A DNA stretch of 64,000 nt from Vibrio sp. CK2-1 (GCF_021726515.1 NZ_JAKKCJ010000001.1:744001-808000); one strand, 5' to 3'. Counted from the first letter of the stretch, positions 26,719-36,550 are shown. Made by a program: numbers and translations. The notes: generated by a model from the letters alone, not told the origin.

Positions 26719-26958
26719 TTAAGACTTGTCTTTATTGTTTTCACGGAAGTATTGCCAAGCATCTACTTGAGAACCGTCTTTTAGGGTGCAGAACCCTACA
26801 TCACCTTTGTCTGTTTTATTGATTGAAAATTCCCCACCTTGATCGATACAAAAAGTAGCGGCTGGATTTGGAATTTGTGTTTTAGGTTCCTCTTTTGAAC
26901 ATGCAGCTAGTGTTAATGTGGCTAGAACAATGGAAGAGAGAGTAATGACTTTTTTCAT
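26719..26958 (-). CDS. DUF333 family small lipoprotein
   Basis: The 79-residue protein has a lipoprotein signal peptide ending in LAAC (C20 region) and one DUF333 domain: NPAATFCIDQGGEFS, then GFCTLKDGSQVDAWQYFRE, with two conserved cysteines. The function of DUF333 is unknown; members are small envelope lipoproteins (YoaF-like). The ATG at 26958 is preferred because it puts the signal peptide at the N-terminus and follows AAAGGG; an upstream ATG at 26979 adds seven residues. It is divergent from the ygiW-like gene. Confidence 0.8.
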   Translation of the reverse strand: MKKVITLSSIVLATLTLAACSKEEPKTQIPNPAATFCIDQGGEFSINKTDKGDVGFCTLKDGSQVDAWQYFRENNKDKS

Positions 26959-27136
26959 GTTAAACCCTTTTATTTTCAAGTATCAGAATTATATCCGCAT
27001 AATATTAATGGGTAAAAATTAAATACATTTTAGAAGCTTCACGTTTTTTTCACACTTGCCCAAATATACTGTTTCACATCGACGCATTATACAGCCAACA
27101 GGCTAGCGCAAATTTACAATAATAAGGGTAAAAGCC

Positions 27137-27538
27137 ATGAACAAAACACTATTAACAATTTCGCTTGCAGCATTAATGTCAGTTCCTTCTATTGCTATGG
27201 CAGAAGTGGTTTCTCCAGCACCTGCGGCGAAAGCGCAGACATCCACTCAAGGTGGTTTTGATGGCCCACGTCATGGCACTGCAATCATCGAAACGATTAA
27301 AGAAGCAAAAGATGCCAGTGATGATACTAAGGTTGTACTGACTGGTAAGATTAAAAGCTCACTAGGTGATGAAGACTACATCTTTGCTGATTCAACAGGT
27401 GAAATCACTGTAGAGATTGATAACGACAAATGGCACGGCCGTACTGTTACAACCGAGCATACTGTAGTATTGCGTGGTGAAGTGGATAAAGATTGGAATA
27501 GCTTAACTATCGATGTGGATAGCCTAGAAGTTAAATAA
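27137..27538 (+). CDS. YgiW/YdeI-family periplasmic OB-fold stress protein
   Basis: The 133-residue protein has a signal peptide (about 1-22, SIAMA-EV) and a BOF-type OB-fold domain: GGFDGP, AKDASDDTKVVLTGKI, DYIFADSTGEITVEID, WHG, and VVLRGEVDKDW. Relatives YgiW and YdeI are linked to tolerance of peroxide, cations and antimicrobial peptides; the molecular activity is not settled. It is a single gene with its own terminator. Confidence 0.88.
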   Translation: MNKTLLTISLAALMSVPSIAMAEVVSPAPAAKAQTSTQGGFDGPRHGTAIIETIKEAKDASDDTKVVLTGKIKSSLGDEDYIFADSTGEITVEIDNDKWHGRTVTTEHTVVLRGEVDKDWNSLTIDVDSLEVK

Positions 27539-27582
27539 CTGCTCTAAGTTCAAGTAACCGAAAGTAAAGCCAAATAAAAACG

Positions 27583-27614
27583 AAAGCCTGCATAAGTTAA
27601 TTATGCAGGCTTTC
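27583..27614. terminator. Bidirectional intrinsic terminator
   Basis: AAAGCCTGCATAA-GTTA-ATTATGCAGGCTTT lies between the ygiW-like gene and the convergent YjiH gene. Confidence 0.85.
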
Positions 27615-27678
27615 TTGTTTTGGGGGCTTGTCTGTTTACCTAGTCTTGTGAGCTTAGCTTGTAAGACGAGTCGAATAA

Positions 27679-29067
27679 TTAAAAAATCAAATGCGCAACA
27701 CCAACAATTACCGGTAGGGTAATGAGAGTTCGTAAAATAAAGATCACGAATAGCTCTAATAGCGTCACTGGGATTTTACTACCCAGTAGAAGAGCGCCTA
27801 CTTCAGACATATAAATTAGCTGAGTAACCGACATCGCCGCAATCACAAAACGCGTCATATCACTATGGATAGGCGCTGCAAGAATCGCTGGAATGAACAT
27901 ATCAGCAAAACCCACTACAATCGTTTGTGATGCTGCAACGGCTTCAGGAAGCCCGAGTAGTTTTAAGTATGGAATGAAAGGCTGACCCAAAATCTCGAAC
28001 AGTGAGCTGTGCTCGGCAATGATTAAAGCGCCAGTACCAAGAGCCATCACCACCGGTAGAACACCAAACACCATATCAATGGCATTCTTCACGCCTTCAA
28101 CTAATACCTTATGCAAATCACCAACATTATCGGCTTTGGTCAGGGCTAAGTGCATGCCCCAAGAGAAATTAGTATGACCTGCTGGTAAATCATCGGCTTT
28201 CATATCTGGCACTGAACCATCAATGAAAGTGTCTTTTTTCCAACGTAGTGGTGGAATGCGCGGCAAGATGATTGCAGCGACTAAACCTGCCAAACAAACT
28301 GCGCCATAAAATGGAATGAATAAATGCTCAAGATTCACCTGTGCGATAACCACTAGGCTGAAAGTGATCGATACCGCTGAGAAGGTTGTACCAACAATGG
28401 CCGCTTCGCGTTGCGTATAGAATTTATCTTCATATTGTTTGCTGGTTAATAAGATACCGACAGAGCCGTCACCTAACCAAGATGCCATACAGTCGATAGC
28501 AGAACGGCCTGGTAGGTTAAAGATAGGGCGCATAACTTTACTTAATAGCGTACCGAAGAGCTCTAGTAGGCCGAAGTTAAGTAAAAGAGGCAGTAACATG
28601 CCGGCAAAAATGAATACGCAGAATAAGGTTGGCAACAGACCGTTTAATACCATGCCACCGGTATTTTCTTCCCATACCATTTCTGGGCCAGCATGGTAAA
28701 ACGCCATAACGGCTGCAATACCACCAAAAACACGTACCACAAACCAGATTAACGATGGTGTCATTAGCGCGTGTAGAAAGGCATTGTTTTTAATAAATGC
28801 AGGTTGAATCAGTTTATATAGAATGGTTGCGATAGCCATAAACGCAATAACAACTGTGATAATAGGAACGATGCTATTGGCTAGTGCTGCTTGCAAAGAT
28901 TTGGCTAAGATAGCGACTGGAATCGTGTATGAGCCTTGGTAGCTCAACGGTGCCATGAATAAAAACAAACCGATCAAAGATGGAATGATAAAAGTAAGGT
29001 AAGTTTTTAATGGGTAGCTTGTTTTTTCTACCTTGGCGTTACCCGTTGGTTTTGAAGAATCTTTCAT
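27679..29067 (-). CDS. YjiH-family membrane transporter (nucleoside-recognition/Gate domain)
   Basis: The 462-residue integral membrane protein has about ten hydrophobic helices. It carries the Gate-domain motif region NLPGRSAIDCMASWLGDGSVGILLTSKQYE and a second pseudo-symmetric region near VGFADMFIPAILA. It matches the YjiH family, whose substrate is not established. ATG 29067 is chosen, with GAGAG just upstream; a TTG at 29085 would add six residues. It is transcribed alone and is divergent from rhlE across 446 bp. Confidence 0.82.
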   Translation of the reverse strand: MKDSSKPTGNAKVEKTSYPLKTYLTFIIPSLIGLFLFMAPLSYQGSYTIPVAILAKSLQAALANSIVPIITVVIAFMAIATILYKLIQPAFIKNNAFLHALMTPSLIWFVVRVFGGIAAVMAFYHAGPEMVWEENTGGMVLNGLLPTLFCVFIFAGMLLPLLLNFGLLELFGTLLSKVMRPIFNLPGRSAIDCMASWLGDGSVGILLTSKQYEDKFYTQREAAIVGTTFSAVSITFSLVVIAQVNLEHLFIPFYGAVCLAGLVAAIILPRIPPLRWKKDTFIDGSVPDMKADDLPAGHTNFSWGMHLALTKADNVGDLHKVLVEGVKNAIDMVFGVLPVVMALGTGALIIAEHSSLFEILGQPFIPYLKLLGLPEAVAASQTIVVGFADMFIPAILAAPIHSDMTRFVIAAMSVTQLIYMSEVGALLLGSKIPVTLLELFVIFILRTLITLPVIVGVAHLIF

Positions 29068-29292
29068 TATGCTCTCAAATGACAATGCTTAAAAATTGCG
29101 CAATCCATCGCATAACTATTCACTATCAATCCATGATTTATTCAATGGCGGCAAGAATACCGACTTTCTAATCAAAGTGAAATAGGGAAACGGCAATTTT
29201 TTGGGATAAAAGTTACGCATAAAGAGTACAAGTATAGCCATTGATAATAGAGTGGTGGATTTCTATGCAAATGAGAAGTGGTGCTAATTATC

Positions 29293-29308
29293 TGTGATAA
29301 AAGTCACG
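29293..29308. promoter_or_regulatory. CRP-like site in the yjiH/rhlE intergenic region
   Basis: TGTGA-TAAAAG-TCACG has both half sites at the canonical 6-bp spacing with one mismatch. It is about equally far from the divergent yjiH and rhlE starts. The rest of the 446-bp gap shows only AT-rich promoter-like sequence and a small AAGCC-ATTT-GGCTT hairpin near rhlE. Confidence 0.5.
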
Positions 29309-29513
29309 ATATTTGTTGCTGCTTTCAGATAAAGCGGTCAGAATAGCCGCTCAATCAAGATTATTAATATCACTTCCAGCGACACCAATCCTGAAAGCAG
29401 AGTAAATTCTCATATACCTTGTCACTACAATAAGTAAACATAAGGTATACAAAGATATTGATATTCATACCTCTAAGCCATTTGGCTTCTCTATTTTATC
29501 GAGATCAATATTT

Positions 29514-30944
29514 ATGAGTTTTTCCTCTTTAGGACTTTCTGCCCCTTTACTTAAAGCGGTGGAAGAACAAGGCTATACCACACCTTCACCAATTCAAGCG
29601 AAAGCCATTCCTGCGGTTATCGAAGGTCAAGATGTGATGGCTGCTGCGCAAACCGGTACAGGTAAAACGGCTGGTTTCACCTTGCCAATTCTTGAGCGTT
29701 TATTAGCTGGTGATCGTGTTAAACCTAACCAAGTTCGTGCACTTATCTTAACGCCTACTCGCGAGCTTGCCGCTCAGGTACATAAGAATGTAGAGCAATA
29801 CAGCCAACATACGCGCTTAACCTCAACGGTTGTATTTGGTGGTGTTAAAATTAACCCACAAATGATGAGATTAAGACAAGGCGTTGATGTACTCGTCGCC
29901 ACTCCTGGCCGTCTATTAGATTTGTATAACCAGAATGCAGTACGTTTTTCTCAACTTGAAGTACTAGTGTTAGATGAAGCTGACCGCATGTTGGATATGG
30001 GCTTTATTCGTGATATCCGTAAAATCTTGTCTTTCTTACCGGCTAAACGTCAGAACTTATTGTTCTCTGCCACCTTCTCTGATGACATTCGTCAGCTTGC
30101 TAAAGGCCTAGTGAATAACCCTGTAGAAATTTCGGTTAACCCTGCGAACCAAACGGCAACCACGGTTGAGCAATGTATCTATCCTGCGGATCAAAAGAAG
30201 AAAGCACCGATGTTGCTGAAACTGATCCAAGATAACGATTGGCAGCAAGTGTTGGTATTTAGTAAAACCAAACATGGTGCTAACCGTTTAAGCCGTTTCT
30301 TAGATGAAAAGGGCGTGAGTTCAGCCGCCATTCACGGCAACAAAAGCCAAGGCGCACGTACCAAAGCACTAGAGAATTTTAAAACCGGTGAAGTACGCGT
30401 TTTAGTGGCAACTGATATCGCCGCACGTGGTATCGATATCGCACAATTGCCACAAGTGGTGAACTTCGACTTGCCGCATGTCTCTGAAGACTACGTGCAC
30501 CGTATTGGCCGTACTGGCCGCGCGGGCGCAACTGGTAAAGCGATCTCATTAGTATGTGCAGATGAAGCTCATGACTTATTCTCGATTGAGCGCCTAATCA
30601 AGCAAGTATTGCCGCGTATGGAACTTGAAGGTTTCCCTGTAGTCAATAAATTGCCGGAATCAAGATTAGATACTCGTCCAATCAAACCGAAAAAACCAAA
30701 GAAACCGAAAAAGACCTTCCAACATAATGATGGTCAACGTTCAGGTGAAAACGCTCGCGGCCACAAACCCGTAAGCAAAAACCGTCGTCATGCAGGCAAT
30801 GCAAAACCGGCGACAGCATCTACTGACGGAGCGGCAAAGCCACAAGCCAATGCGCGCCCTAAACCTGCTGCAAACCGTAAGCCAGCAGGTGCATCGCCAC
30901 AACGTAATCCTAAAAACAATGGCAGTAATTTCAAAGCGAATTAA
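29514..30944 (+). CDS. rhlE: DEAD-box RNA helicase RhlE
   Basis: The 476-residue helicase has the full motif set: Q motif GYTTPSPIQ, Walker A AQTGTGKT (about 44-51), [19 protein letters not shown] (about 154), SATF, ARGID and [10 protein letters not shown]. The C-terminal tail of about 100 residues is basic and low complexity ([10 protein letters not shown], then N/A/P/R-rich), as in RhlE proteins, and should bind RNA. It is a single gene upstream of the CsrB-type RNA. Confidence 0.93.
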   Translation: MSFSSLGLSAPLLKAVEEQGYTTPSPIQAKAIPAVIEGQDVMAAAQTGTGKTAGFTLPILERLLAGDRVKPNQVRALILTPTRELAAQVHKNVEQYSQHTRLTSTVVFGGVKINPQMMRLRQGVDVLVATPGRLLDLYNQNAVRFSQLEVLVLDEADRMLDMGFIRDIRKILSFLPAKRQNLLFSATFSDDIRQLAKGLVNNPVEISVNPANQTATTVEQCIYPADQKKKAPMLLKLIQDNDWQQVLVFSKTKHGANRLSRFLDEKGVSSAAIHGNKSQGARTKALENFKTGEVRVLVATDIAARGIDIAQLPQVVNFDLPHVSEDYVHRIGRTGRAGATGKAISLVCADEAHDLFSIERLIKQVLPRMELEGFPVVNKLPESRLDTRPIKPKKPKKPKKTFQHNDGQRSGENARGHKPVSKNRRHAGNAKPATASTDGAAKPQANARPKPAANRKPAGASPQRNPKNNGSNFKAN

Positions 30945-30969
30945 GCCTAGTGAAATATAGGATTGGCCG

Positions 30970-30987
30970 TGTGCGAGATCGCTTACA
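30970..30987. promoter_or_regulatory. Candidate VarA/GacA (UvrY) box
   Basis: TGTGCG-AGATCG-CTTACA matches the TGTAAG-N6-CTTACA activating site at 10 of 12 informative positions. It lies some 120 bp upstream of the CsrB-like RNA, as found at csrB genes elsewhere. Confidence 0.55.
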
Positions 30988-31028
30988 AGCTATGTGAGTG
31001 ATCACGGTTATTCAATATAAAAACTAGA

Positions 31029-31068
31029 AGAGACCAGTTTTAACTTATTGTTATAGCTGGTCTTTTTG
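31029..31068 (+). terminator. Intrinsic terminator downstream of rhlE
   Basis: The AGACCAG...CTGGTCT stem, extended by TAAC/GTTA inside, is followed by TTTTTG. Confidence 0.75.
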
Positions 31069-31104
31069 TTTTGTGATGTTTTTTGTTTAGAGAAAGACTA
31101 AAAA

Positions 31105-31522
31105 CTTTGAATTAAGTCTCTTGAGGAATCTCAGCAGAAGCGTAGTCTTATCGGTGTCGGAAGGAAACGACATAGGATTTAAGAAAAACCAAGACGGTTT
31201 TATTCAGGATGAAGTTTGACGGTTAGGATAACGGTCAGCAGGAAGCACAGGACATTTGACGGATTAAATTAAGCGGCAGGATGCGGCTTAAACGGATAAA
31301 TGGACACCTCTAGTTTGAGGAAGGAACACCGCTCAAGGAACAAGTGATGAGCGCTAATTAGGAACGATTAGCAGCAAGGATTTGCGTAAGGACACCGCTA
31401 GGAAGGCGAAGCAGGATTAGCTTAGGATAAGCACTATCACGGATTCGATGCATGGAGCATTAATAGTAGCCGGAATGCTGCGAGTGAGACTATAACCCCG
31501 ATACGAAAGTGTCGGGGTTTTT
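31105..31522 (+). ncRNA. csrB: CsrB-family regulatory RNA
   Basis: No ORF occupies this region. Instead about 24 GGA triplets occur in roughly 390 nt, many in AGGA or CGGA contexts and several in loops of small hairpins (for example CTCAGGAAGCACAG-like and CTAATTAGGAACGATTAG). This is the hallmark of CsrB/CsrC RNAs that sequester the translational regulator CsrA. The 3' end is a strong terminator (AACCCCGATAC-GAAA-GTGTCGGGGTT plus T run, 31494-31522). A VarA/GacA-type box lies upstream. The 5' end is estimated. Vibrios usually have several such RNAs, so which copy this is cannot be told. Confidence 0.9.
31494..31522 (+). terminator. Intrinsic terminator of the CsrB-like RNA
   Basis: An 11-bp stem closed by a GAAA loop is followed by TTTTT. 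Confidence 0.9.
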
Positions 31523-31690
31523 CTTTATTTACGCATTCTACTAAATATACTACCAAGCAGAATTTACCTCCTCTGTGCTTTGTATTGCTTATCAACATAG
31601 AAATATATCCAAGTCACTTGGGTATAGTGTAGAATCCGCCTCAAGATACTCGATTAAGAGTGAAAGACCTAAATACAAGGCTAATAGAAC

Positions 31691-32041
31691 ATGCAACAAA
31701 GTGATTTCGAAACACTCGTAAAAACCCTATGTACTCTAGACTCTGTGCCAACTGCGCTTAAATTCTTACAAATGAACAGCGACAGCAACGTGGCCGATGC
31801 CGCTAAATCGCTATCTGGTCAATTTGCGTTAGCAGAAGTGGAAGGCGAGAACCGTATTTATCATGTGACGACTCAAGAAGATGACAAAGGCGTAGAGCAA
31901 GAATACGTTGAGCATATCATGAATGAAGGCGATGACATTATTCGTTTCGTTGCGTGGTTCTTCGACATTATGTTCGATGTGAAAACGAAAGAAACTTACA
32001 CCGCTGCTGGCAAAACGTATACCCAGCCAAAACGTAGTTAA
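31691..32041 (+). CDS. Conserved-looking 116-residue cytoplasmic protein, unknown function
   Basis: The 116-residue acidic protein lacks signal peptide and membrane segments. The N-terminal half is helical (FETLVKTLCTLDSVPTALKFLQMNSDSNVADAAKSL) and the C-terminal half has beta-like stretches (NRIYHVTTQ, EYVEHIM, RFVAWFFDIMFDV). I do not recognise the family. The codon pattern and a following terminator support a real gene. It is monocistronic. Confidence 0.7.
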   Translation: MQQSDFETLVKTLCTLDSVPTALKFLQMNSDSNVADAAKSLSGQFALAEVEGENRIYHVTTQEDDKGVEQEYVEHIMNEGDDIIRFVAWFFDIMFDVKTKETYTAAGKTYTQPKRS

Positions 32042-32082
32042 GTTAATCGAGGTAAGTTAAACCTCTGTTTTCATAAGTAGAT

Positions 32083-32117
32083 AAAAAGCCAATAGAGTAA
32101 TCTGTTGGCTTTTTGAG
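32083..32117 (+). terminator. Intrinsic terminator
   Basis: AAAAAGCCAATAGA-gtaa-TCTGTTGGCTTTTT forms a hairpin followed by a short T run. Confidence 0.8.
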
Positions 32118-32241
32118 TTTTATATCAGCTACCTTTGCTACCACCTTCATATATTCTGTTATTTATCCGTAAAAAAGTGCAATCTTTGGTCAGTTTTTCG
32201 ATACATTAGAGAAAACAACAATATAAACTCAAGGAGCAAGG

Positions 32242-32772
32242 ATGTTCGTTAGAGAAGCAGAATTTCAGGACTATTCCAAAATAGCCAAATTACATGCCAC
32301 AAGTTGGCAGCAAGTCTACCAAGGTCTTTTAGATGATGATTATCTAGCAAGCCGAGTGGAAGATGAGCACATGGCGATGTGGCAAACTCGCTTAACCCAG
32401 CCACCACTAAATCAAGGTGTATTGGTATTGGAAGAGGCCGGCGCGTTGTGTGGCTTTGTTTGTCTATATGGCAATCATAGTTTTGACCAAGGCACTATGA
32501 TTGATAACTTGCATGTCGATAAAGACCAGCGTGGTAAAGGATATGGAAAAGCCTTACTCGCAGAAGCCGCAACATGGGCACAAAAGCACTTCGCTGATTC
32601 AGGAATTTATTTAGAAGTGCTGAAAGGTAATGATCCTGCTAAAGCATTTTATGAGTCGCTTGATGCAAAGGATAATAGAGATTTTATTTGGAAGGCGCCC
32701 TGTGGTTCACAAGTACCATGTCATACTTATTGCTGGGAAAGCCCGAAAGCTTTACTTAAAGCAACAAACTGA
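32242..32772 (+). CDS. GNAT-family N-acetyltransferase
   Basis: The 176-residue protein has the GNAT fold: an N-terminal AKLHATSWQQVYQGLL helix pair, the central IDNLHVDKDQRGKGYGKALLAEA acetyl-CoA pyrophosphate loop (Q/RxxGxG/A as QRGKGYGKAL, about 98-107), and a GIYLEVLKGNDPAKAFYESL motif B. The acceptor is unknown. The ATG follows AAGGAGCAAGG, a strong ribosome binding site. It is monocistronic. Confidence 0.9.
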   Translation: MFVREAEFQDYSKIAKLHATSWQQVYQGLLDDDYLASRVEDEHMAMWQTRLTQPPLNQGVLVLEEAGALCGFVCLYGNHSFDQGTMIDNLHVDKDQRGKGYGKALLAEAATWAQKHFADSGIYLEVLKGNDPAKAFYESLDAKDNRDFIWKAPCGSQVPCHTYCWESPKALLKATN

Positions 32773-32811
32773 TTGTTAGCGAAAGATTAAGACAAAGGTG
32801 CACGTTAAAAA

Positions 32812-32845
32812 CAAAGGGATCCTGAAATAGGATCCCTTTGTTTTT
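32812..32845. terminator. Bidirectional intrinsic terminator
   Basis: CAAAGGGATCCT-gaaat-AGGATCCCTTTG is followed by TTTTTG, between convergent genes. Confidence 0.88.
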
Positions 32846-32875
32846 GTGGGTTTGATATAGACAATCAGTGGCGAA

Positions 32876-33823
32876 TTAATGCACCTTACGAGTTTGTTGC
32901 TTTAATACGTGTTGGCATAAAGCATCAGCTAATAAATGCGAGGCGATATTTCTATCTACTAAAGCGGATGGCATATGACCGGTTTTTACGACACCTAACC
33001 ATTCTTGCACCATGTTATCAAAGCCTTTAGTGGCAAGCATTGGCATCCAGTCTTTGGTTTGTAATTGCTGCGCGTTATCATCTTGCCACAGTGTACCTTC
33101 CATAAAGCCACGGAACTCATAGGATTGATTAGCAAAATCTGCTGACACTCGTTCTTGAGTTTGACCAAATACGCGGTTCATCGACGCATTAAGCAGACTA
33201 CCTTGCTGTTGCCATTGCACATTGATGCTCGCCAGTTGTTGGTTGCTACTCCACTGGGTGGCGATATGTATATCGTTAATGTCTGGTTTGGCAAAAATAT
33301 TCACGCTATCGAGCGGGTGAATAAAGTCATCAAAAATAAAAGTACGCACATCACCAGGTTGGTTAAAGCGATGTTTTTCCCAACGTAGTGAATGCAATGG
33401 GTTAAGCGGCATTCCCGATTGAACACCGACTAAATGCTGGTTGAATAGCGGAATATGACGACGGTTAAAGCCAACATATAACGGCGTATTATTACGTTGA
33501 GCGAGTTCATATAAGGCATCGCAGTCATGGCCATTATCCACCAGTGGTTTATCAACAAAAGTAGCAATGCGTTGCGAGAGGAAGAAGCTGGCAATATCTT
33601 TATGGCTAGAAGTCGCGCTGTGGATCATCACCGCATCAACCCCAGCATGAACTAGTTGACGATAATCGCTGTAATACTCACGAACGTTATATTTGGTGGC
33701 TAAGCCTTGCAGTACTTCTGCATTACGGGTGCACAATACCCATTCGACGCCTTCAATTTGAGTAATAAAAGGTAGGTAGGCTTTCTGTGCGATGCCGCCG
33801 AGTCCGATTAATGCGATTTTCAT
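32876..33823 (-). CDS. Gfo/Idh/MocA-family NAD(P)-dependent oxidoreductase
   Basis: The 315-residue protein begins with a Rossmann dinucleotide-binding motif (IALIGLGGIAQKAYLP, residues 3-18) and shows the family's EKP-equivalent DKPLVDNG (about 92-99) and GFNRRHIPL. The C-terminal half is the mixed alpha/beta substrate domain. Members act on sugars or related alcohols; the substrate here is unknown. It is divergent from the LysE-type exporter. Confidence 0.87.
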   Translation of the reverse strand: MKIALIGLGGIAQKAYLPFITQIEGVEWVLCTRNAEVLQGLATKYNVREYYSDYRQLVHAGVDAVMIHSATSSHKDIASFFLSQRIATFVDKPLVDNGHDCDALYELAQRNNTPLYVGFNRRHIPLFNQHLVGVQSGMPLNPLHSLRWEKHRFNQPGDVRTFIFDDFIHPLDSVNIFAKPDINDIHIATQWSSNQQLASINVQWQQQGSLLNASMNRVFGQTQERVSADFANQSYEFRGFMEGTLWQDDNAQQLQTKDWMPMLATKGFDNMVQEWLGVVKTGHMPSALVDRNIASHLLADALCQHVLKQQTRKVH

Positions 33824-33957
33824 AGCGGTTCCTTTTTTAACTCTAAGCTTTTGTGTGATACGAAAGAGTGGTATCTGAAGAAATGAATACCATCATACGG
33901 ATTTTTTTCAGTAGAATAACCATTAAATTCAATATTCAAATATTGTGAAGGGATTCA

Positions 33958-34572
33958 ATGACACTAACAATCTGGCTTTCGCTACTGCTTATCTGTTTAC
34001 TTGGCGCGATGTCACCGGGACCAAGTTTGGCGATGGTCGCAAAACATAGCTTAGCGGGTGGACGAAAACATGGCTTAGCCACTGCCTGGGCTCATGCGTT
34101 TGGCATTGGTTTGTACGCGCTATTCACCATTCTGGGTTTGGCTATTTTACTTCATCAATTTCCATTGGTATTTAAGGCGATCACTTATGCGGGCGCGGCG
34201 TATTTAGCCTGGTTAGGTTTTAATGCCATTCAATCAAAAGGTGGCATTGCCGAGCGTTTAGAATCAGGGCGTAGTTGTTCAGTTGCTCAATCTGCAAAGG
34301 AAGGCTTTTTCATTTCGATTCTTAGCCCGAAGATCGCGATTTTCTTTACCGCATTATTTAGCCAGTTTGTTGCAGTGAGTGCTGAAACCAGCAGTAAAGC
34401 GATTATTGTCATGACTCCATTCATCGTCGATGGACTGTGGTACACCTTAATTACCTTTATGTTATCTAGCCAGCTTCTACTTTCGACACTACGTAATAAA
34501 GCCCATTGGATTGATCGCATTTCTGGTGTGGTATTAATTGGATTGGCACTGCGAGTGGTGTGGGTTGCATAA
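33958..34572 (+). CDS. LysE/RhtB-family amino-acid exporter
   Basis: The 204-residue protein has six predicted transmembrane helices and the family signature GAMSPGPSLAMVAKHSLAGGRKHGLATAWAHAFG near the N-terminus. It probably exports an amino acid or derivative (threonine, homoserine lactone or similar); the substrate is not readable. The ATG follows GAAGGGA. It is followed after 27 bp by a DUF2391 membrane protein, likely an operon. Confidence 0.9.
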   Translation: MTLTIWLSLLLICLLGAMSPGPSLAMVAKHSLAGGRKHGLATAWAHAFGIGLYALFTILGLAILLHQFPLVFKAITYAGAAYLAWLGFNAIQSKGGIAERLESGRSCSVAQSAKEGFFISILSPKIAIFFTALFSQFVAVSAETSSKAIIVMTPFIVDGLWYTLITFMLSSQLLLSTLRNKAHWIDRISGVVLIGLALRVVWVA

Positions 34573-34599
34573 CCCAACTAGAATTGAAGAGAAGTTGAT

Positions 34600-35022
34600 A
34601 TGATGCAATCACTAAAGAGCCGCTTGATGAAACTGAATTTTAATCTCGAAGATGCAAGCCAAGTGATCATTGGTGCGTTTACACTGGCGGTTCCGATTTC
34701 GTTTTCGGAAGAAGCGTGGGATTTAAGCAAAACACTACCGCTGGAAAATGTAGTGATGCTATTTATTATCTCAATAATATTTCTTGGTTTTTTTGCCTAT
34801 CAAAGCGTATTCCAAAGTGATGTGAAACGCCGCATGTCAGCGTTTATTCTACGTATCGTCATTGCCTACCTACTCACCATTTTTGTTGTGGCATTAGTAT
34901 TGTTTGCTCTAGACAAATTACCGCTACAAACCGAACCATTATTGGCATTCAAACGATTAATTTTGATTGCTATGCCAGCCTCAATGGGTGCGATTGTGGT
35001 GGATAGTTTTGATAAAGAATAA
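34600..35022 (+). CDS. DUF2391 family integral membrane protein
   Basis: The 140-residue protein has four hydrophobic helices (about 20-37, 50-67, 83-104, 118-134), fitting DUF2391/TIGR02587-type membrane proteins of unknown function. It shows the QVIIGAFTLAVPISFSEEAWDLS segment typical of the family. It lies 27 bp behind the LysE-type gene and ends at a bidirectional terminator. Confidence 0.78.
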   Translation: MMQSLKSRLMKLNFNLEDASQVIIGAFTLAVPISFSEEAWDLSKTLPLENVVMLFIISIIFLGFFAYQSVFQSDVKRRMSAFILRIVIAYLLTIFVVALVLFALDKLPLQTEPLLAFKRLILIAMPASMGAIVVDSFDKE

Positions 35023-35070
35023 TCTCGCTAAATATAAATACACATAGAGATATACATAACTAACCCAAAT

Positions 35071-35110
35071 AAAAATCAGCACTGAATCACTTCAAGTGCT
35101 GATTTTTTAT
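35071..35110. terminator. Bidirectional intrinsic terminator
   Basis: AAAAATCAGCACT...AGTGCTGATTTTTT lies between the DUF2391 gene and the convergent amylase. Confidence 0.85.
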
Positions 35111-35144
35111 TGATAGCCCGTTATGTAAGAGGTACATGGGTAAC

Positions 35145-36521
35145 TTAAGTCAACAACATAATCCCAGACTGAGCGGGTAACGTTAGCGTTTGACGTAGTA
35201 GGTCATCACCACCGAGCCAGACATTAAATTGGTTTTGATTGGTCGGCAGAGTAATGTGGCATTCTTCTGAGCCTTTATTAATCGCGACTATACCAATTGG
35301 TTTTTCTTCCGTTCCTCGCAAAATGACTAATACATCATCGGTTGATTCGAGTACTTGTACTGGCGATCCATGCACTTGCTTATGAAACTGAATCATCTTG
35401 ATCAGGCTAGTGTCGTGCCAGCTTTGTTCCCATCTAGGGTAGCCTAATGCATCTAGATCATTACTGGTGTTCAAATCGGTATAGATCAAAGGCGCGCCAT
35501 CGCTGCAACCGAGTAAGTAGCAGTAGACCAATTGTTCTTGTTGTGGCGATAGCATTTGATTACGGAACACATCGTTATTAGGAATATCATGGGTTACCGC
35601 AAAAGTAATCGCGCGTTTATCGTCTAGGCATTGTCCTTGTTGATGCAAATCTAGCAACGAAGTCATGCTGTGAGCATGCTTGAACACATTTAATAAACGA
35701 TGGAATAGCGGGAAGTCATAGGCATCAAAGGTGGTTGATTCAATAAACGGTTTTAAAAATACTTCATATTCCGCTTTGCCTTCGCCGCCATCGGTAATGA
35801 TCTCACCAAATATTTTCACGCCTTTACAGATGTTATCAGTCCAAACTTTGGCAATATGTTCTGGTGAAAGGTGTTTCGCTGCATCGATTCTAAAGCCTGC
35901 AACGCCGAGATCTTTCAATGCTTGTAAGTAGGCTTGTTGGTTGGCAATGACATTTTCCGTCGGTGCTAATGTTGGCAAGCCGGGATCGGTATCGCTGCCA
36001 CTGAGTCGACCTTTTTGCACATCACTAGCATCTAACCAGTTAGTAATTGGAAAGGCAGGTTCAAAATCTTCGTCGGTAAACAATGGCTGAGATAAATCGC
36101 CAAACAGCTTTAATGCTTCAAAGTGTTCCACTTGAGCTTGGTAGTCAGCCATGGTTTGTGGATTAGGGTAGGTGAGGTCACTACGTACTTGAGATTCATT
36201 GGCCATATGATTAAACACCACATCCACATAAAGTGAAATGCCATGTTCGGATAAGGCTTTTTGCATCGCGATAAAATCAAGCGTATTGCCTAGTGGGCTA
36301 TTAATCACACGATAATCTTGCGGCTGATAGCGGTTCCACCATTCGGAATGGTTAGGTGATGTCATCGCTGGAGAAACTAAAACAGAATCATAGCCTAGTT
36401 GAGCAATACGCTCGGCTTCGCTGGCCACTTTTTGATACGACCAATCAAAGGCATGTAAAATCACATCGGCAGAAGAAACTGCAGGCGTTGCAGTGACAGA
36501 TTGATTTGTGAATACAGACAT
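35145..36521 (-). CDS. Cytoplasmic alpha-amylase (GH13)
   Basis: The 458-residue GH13 enzyme hydrolyses alpha-1,4-glucan or maltodextrin. The conserved regions are DVVFNH (100-105), GFRIDAAKH with nucleophile D213, FGEII with acid/base E240, and VTHDIPNND with D312. No signal peptide is present, so it should act on imported maltodextrins. It lies 94 bp behind lamB on the same strand with a terminator between them, so it may be expressed by readthrough from the MalT-controlled lamB promoter. Confidence 0.9.
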   Translation of the reverse strand: MSVFTNQSVTATPAVSSADVILHAFDWSYQKVASEAERIAQLGYDSVLVSPAMTSPNHSEWWNRYQPQDYRVINSPLGNTLDFIAMQKALSEHGISLYVDVVFNHMANESQVRSDLTYPNPQTMADYQAQVEHFEALKLFGDLSQPLFTDEDFEPAFPITNWLDASDVQKGRLSGSDTDPGLPTLAPTENVIANQQAYLQALKDLGVAGFRIDAAKHLSPEHIAKVWTDNICKGVKIFGEIITDGGEGKAEYEVFLKPFIESTTFDAYDFPLFHRLLNVFKHAHSMTSLLDLHQQGQCLDDKRAITFAVTHDIPNNDVFRNQMLSPQQEQLVYCYLLGCSDGAPLIYTDLNTSNDLDALGYPRWEQSWHDTSLIKMIQFHKQVHGSPVQVLESTDDVLVILRGTEEKPIGIVAINKGSEECHITLPTNQNQFNVWLGGDDLLRQTLTLPAQSGIMLLT

Positions 36522-36550
36522 AATGCCTCTTTAAATTTATATAAGAATAG

